A stretch of DNA of 15,843 nucleotides from an uncultured Candidatus Altimarinota bacterium (GTDB taxonomy: Bacteria > Patescibacteriota > Gracilibacteria > BD1-5 > JAGOOR01): positions 1-15,843 of the forward strand of contig CALEVN010000015.1 of NCBI GenBank assembly GCA_937924685.1, in the 5' to 3' direction. The notes beneath the pieces are model-generated. The model did not search any database and was not told where the DNA came from. It saw only the letters and a program-made list of their open reading frames with translations. The position numbers and the translations under genes are program-made. Shown here one piece after another: positions 1 to 9,199 of this stretch. Within the stretch, counting starts at the first letter, position 1. Every line of letters starts with the position of its first letter.

Positions 1-77
1 GTAGCATATATGCTTCTGATGTTACCCCACTTTAAACGATTCCTTCATATTGGCAGTGCTTTGTTGATATTTTCCAT
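1..77 (-). CDS. Possible 5' end of a gene running off the window (unknown)
   Basis: On the minus strand an ATG at 77 opens a frame that stays free of TAA and TAG to the window edge, with one TGA read as Gly. The first residues read MENINKALPIGRNRLKWGN. The two other ATGs just upstream lead to frames that stop quickly, so this is the only open frame here. An AT-rich stretch with a TATAAA-like element lies upstream, shared with the divergent 6-phosphogluconolactonase gene. There is no recognisable domain in 25 codons and no Shine-Dalgarno motif. It could be a chance open frame. Confidence 0.3.
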
Positions 78-148
78 GACCACATGTTACCATGTTTTTT
101 TATTTTATACAAAAATATGTCTTATTTTATTCCTTGATTTTCAGATAA

Positions 149-155
149 AAGAGGA
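149..155 (+). promoter_or_regulatory. Shine-Dalgarno-like motif upstream of the 6-phosphogluconolactonase gene
   Basis: AAGAGGA sits 12 bases before the ATG at 168 and 6 bases before an in-frame GTG at 162. The better spacing to GTG 162 makes that codon a real alternative start, adding two residues. This is the only clear SD-like motif I found in front of a gene in this window. Confidence 0.5.
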
Positions 156-167
156 CAATATGTGAAA

Positions 168-818
168 ATGAAAAATACTCACTCAACCACAGACGTCACC
201 AAATGGTTTTTTGAAACACTTCGTGCACTCTTGGCAATAAAATCTACAGTTATGATTGGCTTGGCATGAGGCTCCTCATTTGATGGCTGGTATGCGGAGT
301 TACTCCAAAGCTCTGAATGGGATAATATAGACACAACTCGAATCAGATGGTGCGTTACAGACGAGCGGGTAAATTGTGATGTAAGAGACCGAAATGATGC
401 TCATATTTGGGACACATTCTTGAGTATATTGAGTCAAAAATGATATTTGGAAGAACAATATTTCATACGTCCAAATATTGATAGTGATGGTATTGAATAT
501 ACAGAGAGGGTGGGGGTCATAGATATAGCATTTTTTGGTATGGGGCCTGATGGTCATACTGCCTCACTTTTTCCATTTCATTCTGCACTTCAGTCAGAGG
601 AGTTGTGATTTATAAAAATTAATAATGCTCCAAAACTTCCTCCTGAGCGTATATCTCTCGCACCAAAATCACTCCAATCTCTGACTCATGTATGTCTTTT
701 TGCTGTTGGAGAAACAAAAAAAGAAGCTCTTGCGAACTTCCTTGATGATTCTGTACGGATTGATAACTGTCCTGTAAAGCTCTTAAAACCAGATATTGTT
801 CTTGATCTGACAGACTAA
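168..818 (+). CDS. pgl: 6-phosphogluconolactonase
   Basis: This 216-aa protein should hydrolyse 6-phosphoglucono-1,5-lactone to 6-phosphogluconate, the second step of the oxidative pentose phosphate pathway, in the cytoplasm. The family signature FFGMGPDGHTASLFPFH is intact near residues 124-140. The phosphate-binding loop LAGGSSFDGWY lies near residue 33 and CVTDERV near residue 62, matching the family's GGSTP and DER motifs. Length is near the family norm of about 220-240. Three in-frame TGA codons are read as Gly, including the first Gly of AGGSS. Start chosen at ATG 168; GTG 162 is in frame and better spaced from AAGAGGA. The related glucosamine-6-phosphate deaminase family is less likely given the GxDGHTASLFP signature. 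The stop overlaps the convergent downstream gene by 4 bases. Confidence 0.9.
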
Positions 819-1297
819 AACTCTCCTGTTCCTTCTGTTGTGAGTGGCCGATCTCCGCCATCACTCATATGGATTGCTGCATCGGTGAGATTGATGGAAT
901 GAACCTCGGGTATAACGGGCGTAAGAGTCCAAACAACAAGAGTGTCTCCCTTATGAATATTGGTTGGTTTTGGAAAGGTAAGGACGATTTTTTTTGTAAA
1001 ATCTCAGTCAGAGATGGAAATGGTACCTACGGGTGATAATGCGTGACTTAATATCACTGATTCGTCGTCATAGTTTAGAGTTCCTTCTATGCTTGTGACA
1101 TTTGTTGCTGTGACATTTACTCTGAATTCGAGTTTCTTATTTTCTGCAACGAGATGGGCTTCGGCATGACTCGAAGTGTCACTCTCGACGATAGCGCTTT
1201 GAAGCCTGTGTCCTGTGTCAGTAAAGAGAACAGTGTGGACACCTACAGCGCAGAGTACTGCGAGAATGATAGGGGATGTTATGCGGCTTTTCTCCAT
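815..1297 (-). CDS. Membrane-anchored cohesin-like domain protein
   Basis: The 160-aa product has an N-terminal hydrophobic segment at about residues 8-25 after a short basic start (MEKSR), so it is probably a signal anchor or uncleaved signal peptide. The rest would then be extracellular and is rich in beta-strand-like alternation. The stretch VNVTATNVTSIEGTLNYD, about residues 60-77, resembles the start of cohesin or related Ig-like beta-sandwich domains, which place a hydrophobic strand before a LxYDxxxL motif. One TGA, just after SISD, is read as Gly and extends the protein by 63 residues to a TAG. It is the last of three minus-strand genes, and its start is overlapped by 19 bases by the upstream gene. 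The cohesin assignment is by pattern only; it could be another beta-sandwich. No catalytic residues are evident. Confidence 0.72.
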
Positions 1298-1647
1298 AAT
1301 AAATAACTAGTTTTATATCTTCATCGTAATACTAATTGTTTTATTCTGCCAATTCCAGAAAAATTTGGCTTAATGATAAACTCACCTGTTTCTTTGTTCA
1401 TAACCACTAAAAATTCTTCCCCAGAGTAGCTATCATACTTTGATGTAAATTCATCTTTTGTTATTCGATTTCCATCTATGTCAAAGAATCTACAATGATT
1501 GCCAGACGTTGTAATGGTCGCAAATGTTCTCGACGCCGTATCTATATATGTGTTACAAACATTTTTTGCTTCCCATTTTCCCTCTATGGTATAAAAATTA
1601 TCTTTTTCCAGTTCTTCTTTATGTGTTATTGAGGTTATATTATTCAT
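1279..1647 (-). CDS. Hypothetical protein, 122 aa
   Basis: I do not recognise this protein. It starts at ATG 1647, which overlaps the stop of the zinc-ribbon gene by 8 bases, a typical translational-coupling arrangement. A frame open further upstream (GTG at 1728) would cover most of that gene in another frame, so I reject the longer form. The sequence is mixed charged and polar with several strand-like segments (for example EEFLVVMNKETGEFIIKP), two Cys and no hydrophobic segment, suggesting a small soluble protein. If TGA at 1321-1323 is read as Gly it gains a basic C-terminal tail of 15 residues ending at TAA 1279-1281, inside the next gene's start. That tail is the least certain part of the call. 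Confidence 0.65.
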
Positions 1648-1786
1648 GGAAAAGTTTATTAGTGTTATTATTTTCTTCGTTTTGACATTTTTGGCACAAT
1701 TCATCTTCTGCAGCGATAATGTAGCCACAGCGTTTGCAGGTGGTGAAATTGTAGGTAGTAGTATGTCTGGGGGCAGTTGTATTCAT
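1640..1786 (-). CDS. Small zinc-ribbon protein, 48 aa
   Basis: The protein carries two CxxC knuckles in the pattern CKRCGYIIAAEDELCQKCQ (about residues 17-35), the classic spacing of a minimal zinc ribbon. It likely binds one zinc ion and may act in protein or nucleic-acid contacts, but nothing shows a specific role. A Thr-rich N-terminal tail and an Asn-rich C-terminal tail flank the ribbon. It begins at ATG 1786 and ends with TAA at 1640-1642. It is first in a three-gene minus-strand cluster and overlaps the next gene's start codon. No in-frame TGA is present, so the call does not depend on the genetic code. Confidence 0.7.
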   Translation of the reverse strand: MNTTAPRHTTTYNFTTCKRCGYIIAAEDELCQKCQNEENNNTNKLFHE

Positions 1787-1861
1787 AGTAAATCTATATT
1801 ATCATTCTTTTTTTTACAATGCAAATGTTGCTATTTGTGCATTCGTCACTATGATGTTTTC

Positions 1862-3007
1862 ATGCGCACGATACTTCTCGATATAGCCCCAAAAGATAAT
1901 CGACTCCTTGAGTGATACAGTCTTGATGATCGCATCCTCGAACTCGAAAAACTCGTCTCGACCTATAGGGGAGTTGTGATACTTCAGACTCTTCAAAAAA
2001 GAGATGAGCCGGATTATATGACGTATGTTGGTAAGGGAAAATTGGATGAAATATTAACCCTCGCAGAAGAGCTCAAAATAGATACTATTATTATCGGAAA
2101 CATACTCAAAGCACGACAAATCTATGCCATTATTCAAGAAATAGAGAAAAGAAAAATGAAAGTCCAGGTGTGGGATAGGGTGGATTTGATTTTGAAAATC
2201 TTTCAACGTCACGCAAAAACTCCTGAAGCAAAGCTCCAAATTCAGCTCGCTTCACTCAAACATATGGGGCCTCGAATTTTTGGTATGGGTATGGAGATGG
2301 ATAGACAGGGTGGTGGGGGATGAGCCGCAAATAAGGGTATAGGTGAGACAAATACTGAAATCATGCGCCGACATCTCCGAGAGATGGAGCGAAAAACACG
2401 AGAAAAGATAGATCACTATAGAAAGGTACGAGTCCAAAATAGGGGAAGCAGGAAGAGAATGAACGCTCAGACAGTTGGTATTGTCTGATATACTAATGCT
2501 GGTAAATCGACACTCATGAATGTCCTTACGGATAAGGGTGTTTATGAAAAAGATGAACTTTTTGCCACACTTGGAACTTCGGTAGGTCGTCTCAAGCTTC
2601 CTCAGAATGCGTATATAGACAAAGAAGGACAATTTATCTCTCGTCCAGATATCCTCATTTATGACACGATTGGTTTTATCCGAGATCTACCGCCAGAGCT
2701 TATTGATGCATTTTCTTCGACACTCGAAGAGTCTCTCTCATGTGATATACTTCTCCAGGTAGTTGATGCGAGCGATCCTCATATTGCTGATAGAATTGCT
2801 GTTACAGATGATGTGCTTGAGCGTATAGGGGCGACCCAGTCACGATGGTATATATTTAATCAAATAGATAAGTGTGACAGCCCTCAAATCAAGAAACTAA
2901 AAACTCAATATAAAAAACTGCAACCAATCTTTCTCTCTGCGAAAACCTGAGAATGAATTGATGAACTCAAAGAAAAGATTCTCTCTATTTCATCACCGAG
3001 AAAATAA
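1862..3007 (+). CDS. hflX: GTPase HflX
   Basis: HflX is a ribosome-associated GTPase implicated in splitting or rescuing stalled 70S ribosomes. The 381-aa product shows the N-terminal HflX domain (YVGKGKLDEI near residue 54), the linker with the Gly-rich loop and GETNTEIMRRHLREMERK, then the G domain. G1 is GYTNAGKS at 209-216, G3 is DTIGF at about 268-272 and the G5 loop is SAKTGEG near the C terminus. The first Gly of the P-loop and both Gly of the G5 loop are TGA codons (2486-2488, 2948-2950, 2954-2956). The G4 motif reads NQID (333-336) rather than the usual NKxD, a substitution at the base-recognition lysine that deserves notice. Start at ATG 1862 matches the usual beginning of the domain; no SD is seen. 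The 3' end overlaps convergent tilS by 23 bases. Confidence 0.95.
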
Positions 3008-3932
3008 CTTTTCCTTGTTTTTTCTCGAGTTTCATTTTTTTGATTTCTTTTTTCCCGCCATTTCTCGTGGACAAAAATCGATCAAGTTCTTTGATGAGTT
3101 GTGTTGATAATCCATGAGTCGATCCATTTGTTTTTTCATATACGAATCGTAATAATTCATGCTGAAAACCAATAGGAAGAGAATGATACCAGTCCAGTGT
3201 GAAAGATTTTTTTTCAGCTACTTCTGTAAAAAAAGCATCAAAACTTATCTTTAATTCTCGTGCAGATTCGCTGAGGCGAGTGACGGCATGATTGATTTTG
3301 GGATTGATTTTTTTGAGTTCAGGTATGACGTTGTGGCGCAGTCTATTTCGAGGAATAGAAGTATCATCGTTTGTTTCGTCATATCAGAATACTATTTTAT
3401 TTTTTTGAGCATATTCGATTATCTCTTTTTTTGATACCGTGATGAGTGGACGGAAATATCCGAAAGCATGTTCTTCTATACCTACGAGACCAGTAATACT
3501 TGTTCCTTTGGTTATACGATAAATAAGAGTTTCTGCCTGATCATCAGTATGGTGTGCTGTGATGATGAGATCAGCCTCACACTTTTCACGTATCGATTCA
3601 AAGAAATTTTTTCTTACCTGTCGAGCGTACTCTTCTACGGTCATTTTTGCTTGTTTTGCTTCTTTTTTTGCATCTATTTTTGTTATTTCCAGTTTCAGCA
3701 TGTATTTTTTGCAATAATCTCTGACTATTTTCTCATCTCTGTCTGCACTTTTTCTGAGCCCATGGTGCACGTGTGCGATGATGAGATTGGCTTTTCAAAA
3801 TACTCGTATCATATCGAGTAGTACCATAGAATCGACTCCGCCAGAACATCAAATAACGACCGTTTTATCTTTGATATCTCTGAGAGTATTTTTTACCTCT
3901 TCTTGCCATGTTTTTTCTTTTTTCAGAATCAT
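2985..3932 (-). CDS. tilS: tRNA(Ile)-lysidine synthase TilS
   Basis: TilS uses ATP and lysine to convert cytidine 34 of the tRNA-Ile2 (CAU) anticodon to lysidine, changing codon and amino-acid identity from Met to Ile; it is normally essential. The N-type ATP pyrophosphatase loop CSGGVDS is at residues 29-35, preceded by a Gly encoded by TGA (3849-3851). AHVHHGLRKSADRDEK near residues 53-68 and ITAHHTDDQAETLIYRI further on are TilS hallmarks. At 315 aa it matches the short TilS form, with the catalytic domain and a helical domain but no long C-terminal extension. ATG 3932 is the first good start; in-frame TTG further upstream is less likely. Three or more in-frame TGA codons are read as Gly. 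The 3' end overlaps hflX, and the gene diverges from the pilus ATPase across 56 bases. Confidence 0.95.
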
Positions 3933-3988
3933 GGAGCTATTGTATCGATATTTTTGCAAAACGAAGCGAAATAGGGTAGACTGGTCTC

Positions 3989-5278
3989 ATGACAGATGTA
4001 AATGAACATATCCAGAATTTGCAAACTATCCTCCATAGCGATCGTACGAGAGCTGGCCTTAATCTGCCTGAGTTTCACCATATTCTCGATGAAATACATC
4101 TCTCACTCGATAAGCAAGATTCTGATGGAGCCCTTATAGCTCTCGTGAAATGAGCGCTTGTTCTCAGGGCTTCTGATGTGCACCTCGAACTCCATGAAAA
4201 AGATTCAGCTATCCGATTCCGCATTGATGGTGATCTCGCGACTGTCGGTATATTACAAACAAAAGAGCATAACATGATTGCAGAACGTATGAAGTATAGG
4301 GCTAATCTCAAGCTCAATATTCATGATGTGCCTCAGGATGGTAAGTTTCGATTTGGTAAAGAAGGACGTGATGCTCAAATAGACGTACGTATTTCGGTGA
4401 TGCCTACTCGTTATGGTGAGAGTATTGTTTGTCGTATACTTGATTCTTCTGAGACAGTTATTAGTGTGGATGGTCTCGGTATCATAGGCCCACAAAAAGA
4501 AATAATCACAAATGCCCTCAAGAAAAAACAAGGAATGATCCTCGTTACTGGTCCAACTGGTTCAGGAAAAACTACGACTCTCTACACCATGATCGATGCA
4601 CTGAAGAATCCAGAAGATAAAATCATAACCCTCGAAGATCCTATTGAATATCAGATTCCATGAGTTCTGCAATCAGAAATTAATGAGCGCAATGGTTACA
4701 CATTTGCTATGGGTGTTCGCTCTGTTCTCCGTCATGATCCAGATATCATCATGATCGGAGAAATCCGAGATCTCGATACAGCAAATACTGCTGTTCAAGC
4801 GGCTCTTACAGGACATCTCGTTCTCTCGACTCTCCATACAAAGAGTGCCTTTGAAACACTTGAACGACTCGAAAATATGGGCGTATCAGCCTTTGATACT
4901 GCTGCAGCCTTGGATGTGGTTATTTCTCAGCGTCTCGTACGTCGTGTGTGTCATAATTGTGCCACCAGAGAAGATATACCAGAGCTCCCAGGAGACAAAA
5001 ATCTCCTCAAACGATATGGTATGAACGAGCCTCTTGCACAGCGTGGTGCTGGATGTGAAAAATGCTGACATACGGGATATGCTGGTCGTATGGGTGTTTA
5101 TGAGGTATTACAAATCACAGATGATATACGAGAGGTTATCAGACATAATAAACCAGATTCCGAGATTCGTGCTCTTGCTGTAAAAGATGGTTTTCTCTCT
5201 ATTTCAGAAGATGCTCGGGCAAAGGTTCTTCTTGGTATGACTACTACTGAAGAATGTGAGAAAAATGGTATTTTGTAG
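3989..5278 (+). CDS. pilB: Type IV pilus assembly / type II secretion ATPase (PilB/GspE family)
   Basis: This is a hexameric cytoplasmic ATPase expected to power pilin polymerisation for type IV pili. In 429 aa the order is a short N-terminal region, the N2 domain (ASDVHLELHEKDSAIRFRIDG, about residues 57-77, cited here in part), Walker A GPTGSGKTTT from residue 188, an Asp box LEDPIEYQIPG, Walker B IIMIGEIRD near 252-260 and a His box TGHLVLSTLHT. The zinc tetracysteine site CHNC (321-324) and CEKC (356-359) separates PilB/GspE from PilT retraction ATPases, which lack it. The protein is shorter than typical PilB (about 550 aa), because the N-terminal N1/MshEN domain is missing. Three TGA codons are read as Gly, one in CEKCG. 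A role in GspE-type secretion instead of pili cannot be excluded. Confidence 0.92.
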
Positions 5279-5404
5279 AGTATTTGTTCTGAAGTATATT
5301 TTTTACTTTAAATAAATATTGTCATCTTTTTTACTTGTTTGGTGCTTTGAAAAAGCCATGAATATGAGTAATGTTGGGGATATTATTTTCTCTACTCTTC
5401 TTTT

Positions 5405-6013
5405 ATGGCATCTACTCCATCTAAAAAAGCGACACAATCAAAGAAAACTGTGAAAAAATGAACAAAAACACCTCCTTCAAAAGGGGTTCGAAAATGACAA
5501 AAAGCTCCTCATTTTGTTCAAGACACACTCCCTGATGTAAAAACTTCAATTAAGAAAGAACAGGCTGATACTACTATTTTTACAACTATTCTTGCCTTAT
5601 TTATCCTTGCTTTTGTCGTCTTGTGAGGGTACGTCTATTCTCGCCAAGCACATAAGACAGATATTCTTTCTGAAGATCTCTCTTTCCCGGCTCCAGAATA
5701 TCAACCAGAAAGACCATCTCTCCCCACAACCTCGAAACCAGTTAGTACATCTTCTGCTGTCACCATTACGCCAGAGCTCCAAGCAGTACTCTCAAATATT
5801 GCTGAGATGCTCTATATCGAATCAGATGATATACTACAAAGCGCAAATGTGGTAAATGATGTTGTATCAATGCAGGCTGCTAATTGGGATTTATATAAAC
5901 ATGCAAACGTCGGTGATTATGCTCTCCAATTCAAAAATCGTTCCATTTTATTCCGACCTTCAGAACAAAAAATCATCAATGTAGTTCCCGGTAGTATAGC
6001 TCCTCAGAAGTAA
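5405..6013 (+). CDS. Single-pass membrane protein with Lys-rich N-terminal tail (unknown function)
   Basis: The 202-aa product begins with about 50 residues very rich in Lys, Thr, Ser and Pro, followed by one transmembrane helix at about residues 58-78 (TTILALFILAFVVLGGYVY). A Pro/Ser/Thr-rich linker (about 95-115) leads to a folded domain of about 85 residues. The positive tail before the helix predicts N-in, C-out topology. The outer domain contains ELQAVLSNIAEMLYIESDD and ends in a strand-rich stretch (NRSILFRPSEQKIINVVPGS). I do not recognise a family. Three TGA codons are read as Gly. It follows pilB by 126 bases, with TATTAT at 5381-5386 as a possible own -10 element, so operon membership is uncertain. 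The stop abuts the convergent ZIP gene with no gap. Confidence 0.8.
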
Positions 6014-6760
6014 TTATTCCCATAGTTTTACTAGGCTCATACCTATCACCCCTATAACAAAGAGTGTGACGGTTATGAATTTCATTTTTCGACTTGTTTG
6101 TGAGTGAATCATGGGGAGAAGTTCTACATTTGAAACGTAGAGAAGAGATCCTCCGGCTAACGCTGTTGCAAATGATACACTGTGAGCCGATATGTGTCCC
6201 ATCAGGTTGTCTGAAATCATGAATCACATTGGCGCAGCAAATGCAAAAAATAACAGAAGTATAATCTGTATTTTTCTCTCTAATGCTGACTCTCGAAGCA
6301 TAGAGCCAATGGAGAATGATACGGGCACTTGATGAATCATTATTCCTGCAAATATACTGATTCATAAGGCGTTATTCACAGCAAAACCAGCTCGAATGCC
6401 GAGTCCATCAAAGAGGGTGTGTATAAATATCGCTATCCATGCTACTATGACGATATGATTATAGTGCTCATGAGGGTCTTCATGAGTATGGTCATGATGA
6501 GTATGGTCATGAGAATGGGGTGTTAGGATTTCCTCGAGCAGGTAGATAAGTAAAAAACCTCCGATAAATGCATATATAGAGAGAGGATTTCATTCAAGAG
6601 ATTCGGGAAGTATATGCACGAGTGCGACAGAAAACATCGTTCATGCTCATAGTGCTATGAGGAGATGGAGAATGCTCTGATTCACTGTCTTAAAAAAGTA
6701 CAAAATAATACCAACACTAGAGATAATGAATAATCCTAAAAATATGATTATATAAGACAT
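6014..6760 (-). CDS. ZIP-family divalent metal transporter
   Basis: ZIP proteins import Zn, Fe or other divalent cations into the cytoplasm. The 248-aa product has about eight hydrophobic segments. A His cluster at residues 82-102, with ten His among 21 residues alternating with Asp and Thr, fills the loop between helices 3 and 4 as in typical ZIPs. The metal-site helices read HTLFDGLGIRAGF (from residue 114) and IHQVPVSFSIGS (from 142), corresponding to the HNxPEG and HEIPHxxGD helices with substitutions in the second. The C-terminal half ends with SLLYVSNVELLPM, a further ZIP signature. Five TGA codons are read as Gly. It begins 2 bases after the glycosyltransferase stop, so the two are probably co-transcribed. 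Metal specificity cannot be deduced. Confidence 0.9.
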
Positions 6761-6762
6761 AA

Positions 6763-7908
6763 TTAGCTTTTATTATTGATGAGATTTTTGAGAGTGAGTG
6801 TGAATTTCTCGAGACTAAATTCCTGGGCTCTCTCGAGACATGTTTGTGTATCTGGAGGAGTGGAATTTATCTTACCCACAGCTACACCTATATCTCCCGG
6901 CCTACACTCGGGATCGATGAGTATCCCTGTTTTTCCATCAATTATACTTTCTTTGAGTCCGCCATCATTGACCCCTATAACAGGCGTACCGCAGGCCATT
7001 GATTCGACAGGACTCATGCCGAAATCTTCATCAACAGGTACGTAAATTGTCGCCTTTGCTCCTCGAATGAGCTCGCGTAGTTCGGTATCAGAAGGGGAGA
7101 GTTTCATTTCTATATTTTCATAGCCTTGAGCCATATCTGCTATTTTTTGTCTTTCGGGATCATTTTTACCATAGGTGATGATCAGTTTTTCGTTACGTAG
7201 TTCTCGAAATGCACTGACAATTCTATCTACTCGTTTTATGGAAGAAAGCCGTGCAAAAGAGAGAAAATAGGTCTTTTTTGTTGGTTCTTGGTTTGGACAG
7301 AAAAATTCTGTATCAACTGGAGGATAGAGAATATCAGCATCTCTTCCTGTGTAGTATTTTATACGTTTTTGGGTATTTTTAGAATTCGTGACGAGATTTT
7401 TTATCCCAGAAAGGTCCGCTAAATAAGCTTTTTTAAATCGAGAAGTCATGAATTGATAGACGTAGAGCATGATTTTTGGGACTTTTTTCTCATATTCTTC
7501 TCTCTGATCAAAGAGATAACGTGGTATGGTATGGCAATAATAGAGGATTTTTTTACCATGAAAGTGCTTTATTGCGGAGAGGCAGTCGCCACTCATGATG
7601 ACTGTGTCATATTTTTCCGCGAGATGTCTCGTGTTGACCGAAAAAGCCCATTTGAGTCAGAAATGACGTAAACCATTTTTGAGAACAAAGGCGATACTTT
7701 TTGGTAACCAGCTAAATTCGTAGAGAAAAAAGCTTGGCATCAGTGAAATCATCTCTCATTTAAACCCTTGCTCACGGAGATTATAGCTTCCTGAACTAAA
7801 AAACCCTGATGCTATATCGGCCTCTAATGAATTGGCCATCATAAGGACGAGACGCTCTCCACCGCCCCTGTAGAGGAAGGTGTCATGGAGTATGAGTGTT
7901 TTTGTCAT
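6763..7908 (-). CDS. Glycosyltransferase, GT4 family
   Basis: The 381-aa product has the two-Rossmann-fold (GT-B) layout of the GT4 family, which transfer a sugar from a nucleotide-activated donor, often in cell-surface glycan synthesis. The N terminus TKTLILHDTFLYRGGGERL has the Gly-rich acceptor-side loop. The C-terminal half has SFARLSSIKRVDRIVSAF and the donor-binding EX7E motif EDFGMSPVE, followed by SMACGTPVIGVNDGG and GILIDP. Two TGA codons (7657-7659 and 7756-7758) split it under the standard code but are Gly here. ATG 7908 is chosen because the residues before the first beta strand are then only three; an upstream TTG is unlikely. It precedes the ZIP gene by 2 bases and diverges from the PrgI-family gene across 53 bases. 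Donor and acceptor sugars are unknown. Confidence 0.93.
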
Positions 7909-7926
7909 AGAACGATTGTATTTTCT

Positions 7927-7955
7927 TTGCTTTTTTTGCAAATATATGGCATTAT
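7927..7955 (+). promoter_or_regulatory. Possible promoter for the PrgI/TraC-like pair
   Basis: TTGCTT (7927-7932) and CATTAT (7950-7955) are separated by 17 bases. If used, transcription would start at or within a few bases of the ATG at 7962, giving a nearly leaderless message. That fits the absence of an SD motif. The region is also the divergent spacer to the glycosyltransferase gene. Motif match only. Confidence 0.3.
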
Positions 7956-7961
7956 GGGTCT

Positions 7962-8381
7962 ATGCAGTACAAGATTCCTATTCAAATCGAAAACGAAGAT
8001 ACCATTATTTTTGACCTCAGTTTGCGTCAATTAGGGCTTATTATCGTGGGAGTTATCCTTGCTTTTGGTGTATTTAATAAGTTTCAAGGCAGTATCCCAA
8101 ATACGCCACTTTTCATTATTTGTATCATTATCATTCTTGTTTTCTTTGTCGTCGCAAAATTTCGTACTCATGAAATGACGTTTTTACCTTTTATACTCAA
8201 TCTCGCTCGATACAAGATCAATGGTAATGGGAATAATGGTCAGGGAAGGGTGTGGATGCGAGGTGTAGACAGCTATTCGACGCTCAAAATTGGTTATGTG
8301 GAGCCAGAATATTATGAAGCAAAAGGCAAAAAAAGAGATAAAGATGTCTCTCAACTTCGTGATAAACTTAAAAAAATCTAG
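7962..8381 (+). CDS. PrgI-family membrane protein
   Basis: The 139-aa protein matches the PrgI pattern: a short N-terminal strand region (MQYKIPIQIENEDTIIFDLS), then LRQLGLIIVG leading into two close transmembrane helices at about 23-42 and 50-68, and a basic cytoplasmic C-terminal part. PrgI proteins occur in type IV secretion and conjugation clusters of Gram-positive bacteria and are common in Patescibacteria, where they sit next to VirB4/TraC-type genes. Here the next gene is 2 bases downstream and is TraC-like, which supports the call. It has no in-frame TGA. Neither a VirB4 ATPase nor a VirD4 coupling protein is in the window, so whether a complete secretion system exists is unknown. Confidence 0.85.
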   Translation: MQYKIPIQIENEDTIIFDLSLRQLGLIIVGVILAFGVFNKFQGSIPNTPLFIICIIIILVFFVVAKFRTHEMTFLPFILNLARYKINGNGNNGQGRVWMRGVDSYSTLKIGYVEPEYYEAKGKKRDKDVSQLRDKLKKI

Positions 8382-8383
8382 AT

Positions 8384-9199
8384 ATGTCTATTTTCTCAAC
8401 TCTTTTCTGAAGCAAAAAAGCTGAAGCACCAGCTGGTTCTTTTGTTTCACACGATGTCGTCATCAAGCCTGGAAAGGATACAACGAGTCAGGCAGTTCGA
8501 CCAGAAAAGTCGTATCATGCGGATGATTCTACTCAGCGCTATCTCCCATTTGCTGAAATACGAGATAATATCGTGATCATGAAGGATGGTTCTGCTCGTA
8601 TTGTTCTCAAGGTTGAGGCTGTGAACTTCCTCCTCAAATCTGAGCAAGAACAGGATTCTATCATTTATTCGTTTCAGCACTTCCTGAATGCCCTTCAGTT
8701 TCCTATCCAGATACTTATTCGTTCCCTCAAAGTCGATATCGAAGGATATCTCAATCGTCTCAAAGATATCACCGCTGGTCAGAAGAACCCTCTTCTCAAG
8801 GATCAGTCAGAGCGTTATATAGAATTCCTCACAAATCTCGTCAATGTAGCTCAAATCATGAAAAAAGAGTTTTATGTTGTGATTCCTCATGATGAAATCG
8901 ACAATCAGAGCGTCGCCCCAAAGGGTATGTTCCAGATTGTAAAAAGCTTCTTCGCAGGCGTCAGTCAGACGGTTCTCTATGAGGAAGTCCGTCAAAGACT
9001 TGCTCGTGTCGATTATATGAAAAAGCGATGTCAGGAAAAAGCAAACATGGTCAAATCAAGTCTCGAATTTGTCGGCCTGAAGTCTGAAATACTTAATAAA
9101 GATCAGCTTATTGAGCTCATGATTAGTTACTACGATCCAAAAGTTAATTCAGTGGCAAAAGTACTCGATAAAGAAAGTCACTACAATCTCGCAGGCTAA
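8384..9199 (+). CDS. TraC-like protein (VirB4 N-terminal-domain-like, no ATPase)
   Basis: The 271-aa protein has an Ala/Pro/Ser-rich N-terminal segment and then a domain beginning YLPFAEIRDNIVIMKDGSAR. This resembles the N-terminal part of TraC/VirB4 proteins, where a membrane-complex-facing domain precedes the ATPase. Further features are NFLLKSEQEQDSIIYSFQHF, the FPIQILIRS strand, a long helical region and YVVIPHDE. No Walker A or B motif is present, so it is not itself an ATPase. In Patescibacteria such short TraC-like proteins accompany PrgI, and the ATPase is often a separate gene; this last statement is from general memory. One TGA near the start (FSTLFGSKK) is read as Gly. The TAA stop overlaps the convergent Cys-rich gene by 4 bases. 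Confidence 0.75.

Noticed and set aside
1321..1728. A longer form of the 122-aa protein starting at GTG 1728.
   Set aside because: It would overlap most of the zinc-ribbon gene; ATG 1647 gives the usual stop-start overlap.
1646..1915. Plus-strand frame of 89 codons beginning with a hydrophobic segment, resembling a small secreted protein.
   Set aside because: It runs antisense through the zinc-ribbon gene and into the start of hflX; the CxxC gene on the other strand has a clear motif.
5345..5357. Small hairpin GCTTT-GAA-AAAGC between pilB and the 202-aa membrane protein gene, considered as a terminator.
   Set aside because: The stem is only 5 bp and is not followed by a T-tract.
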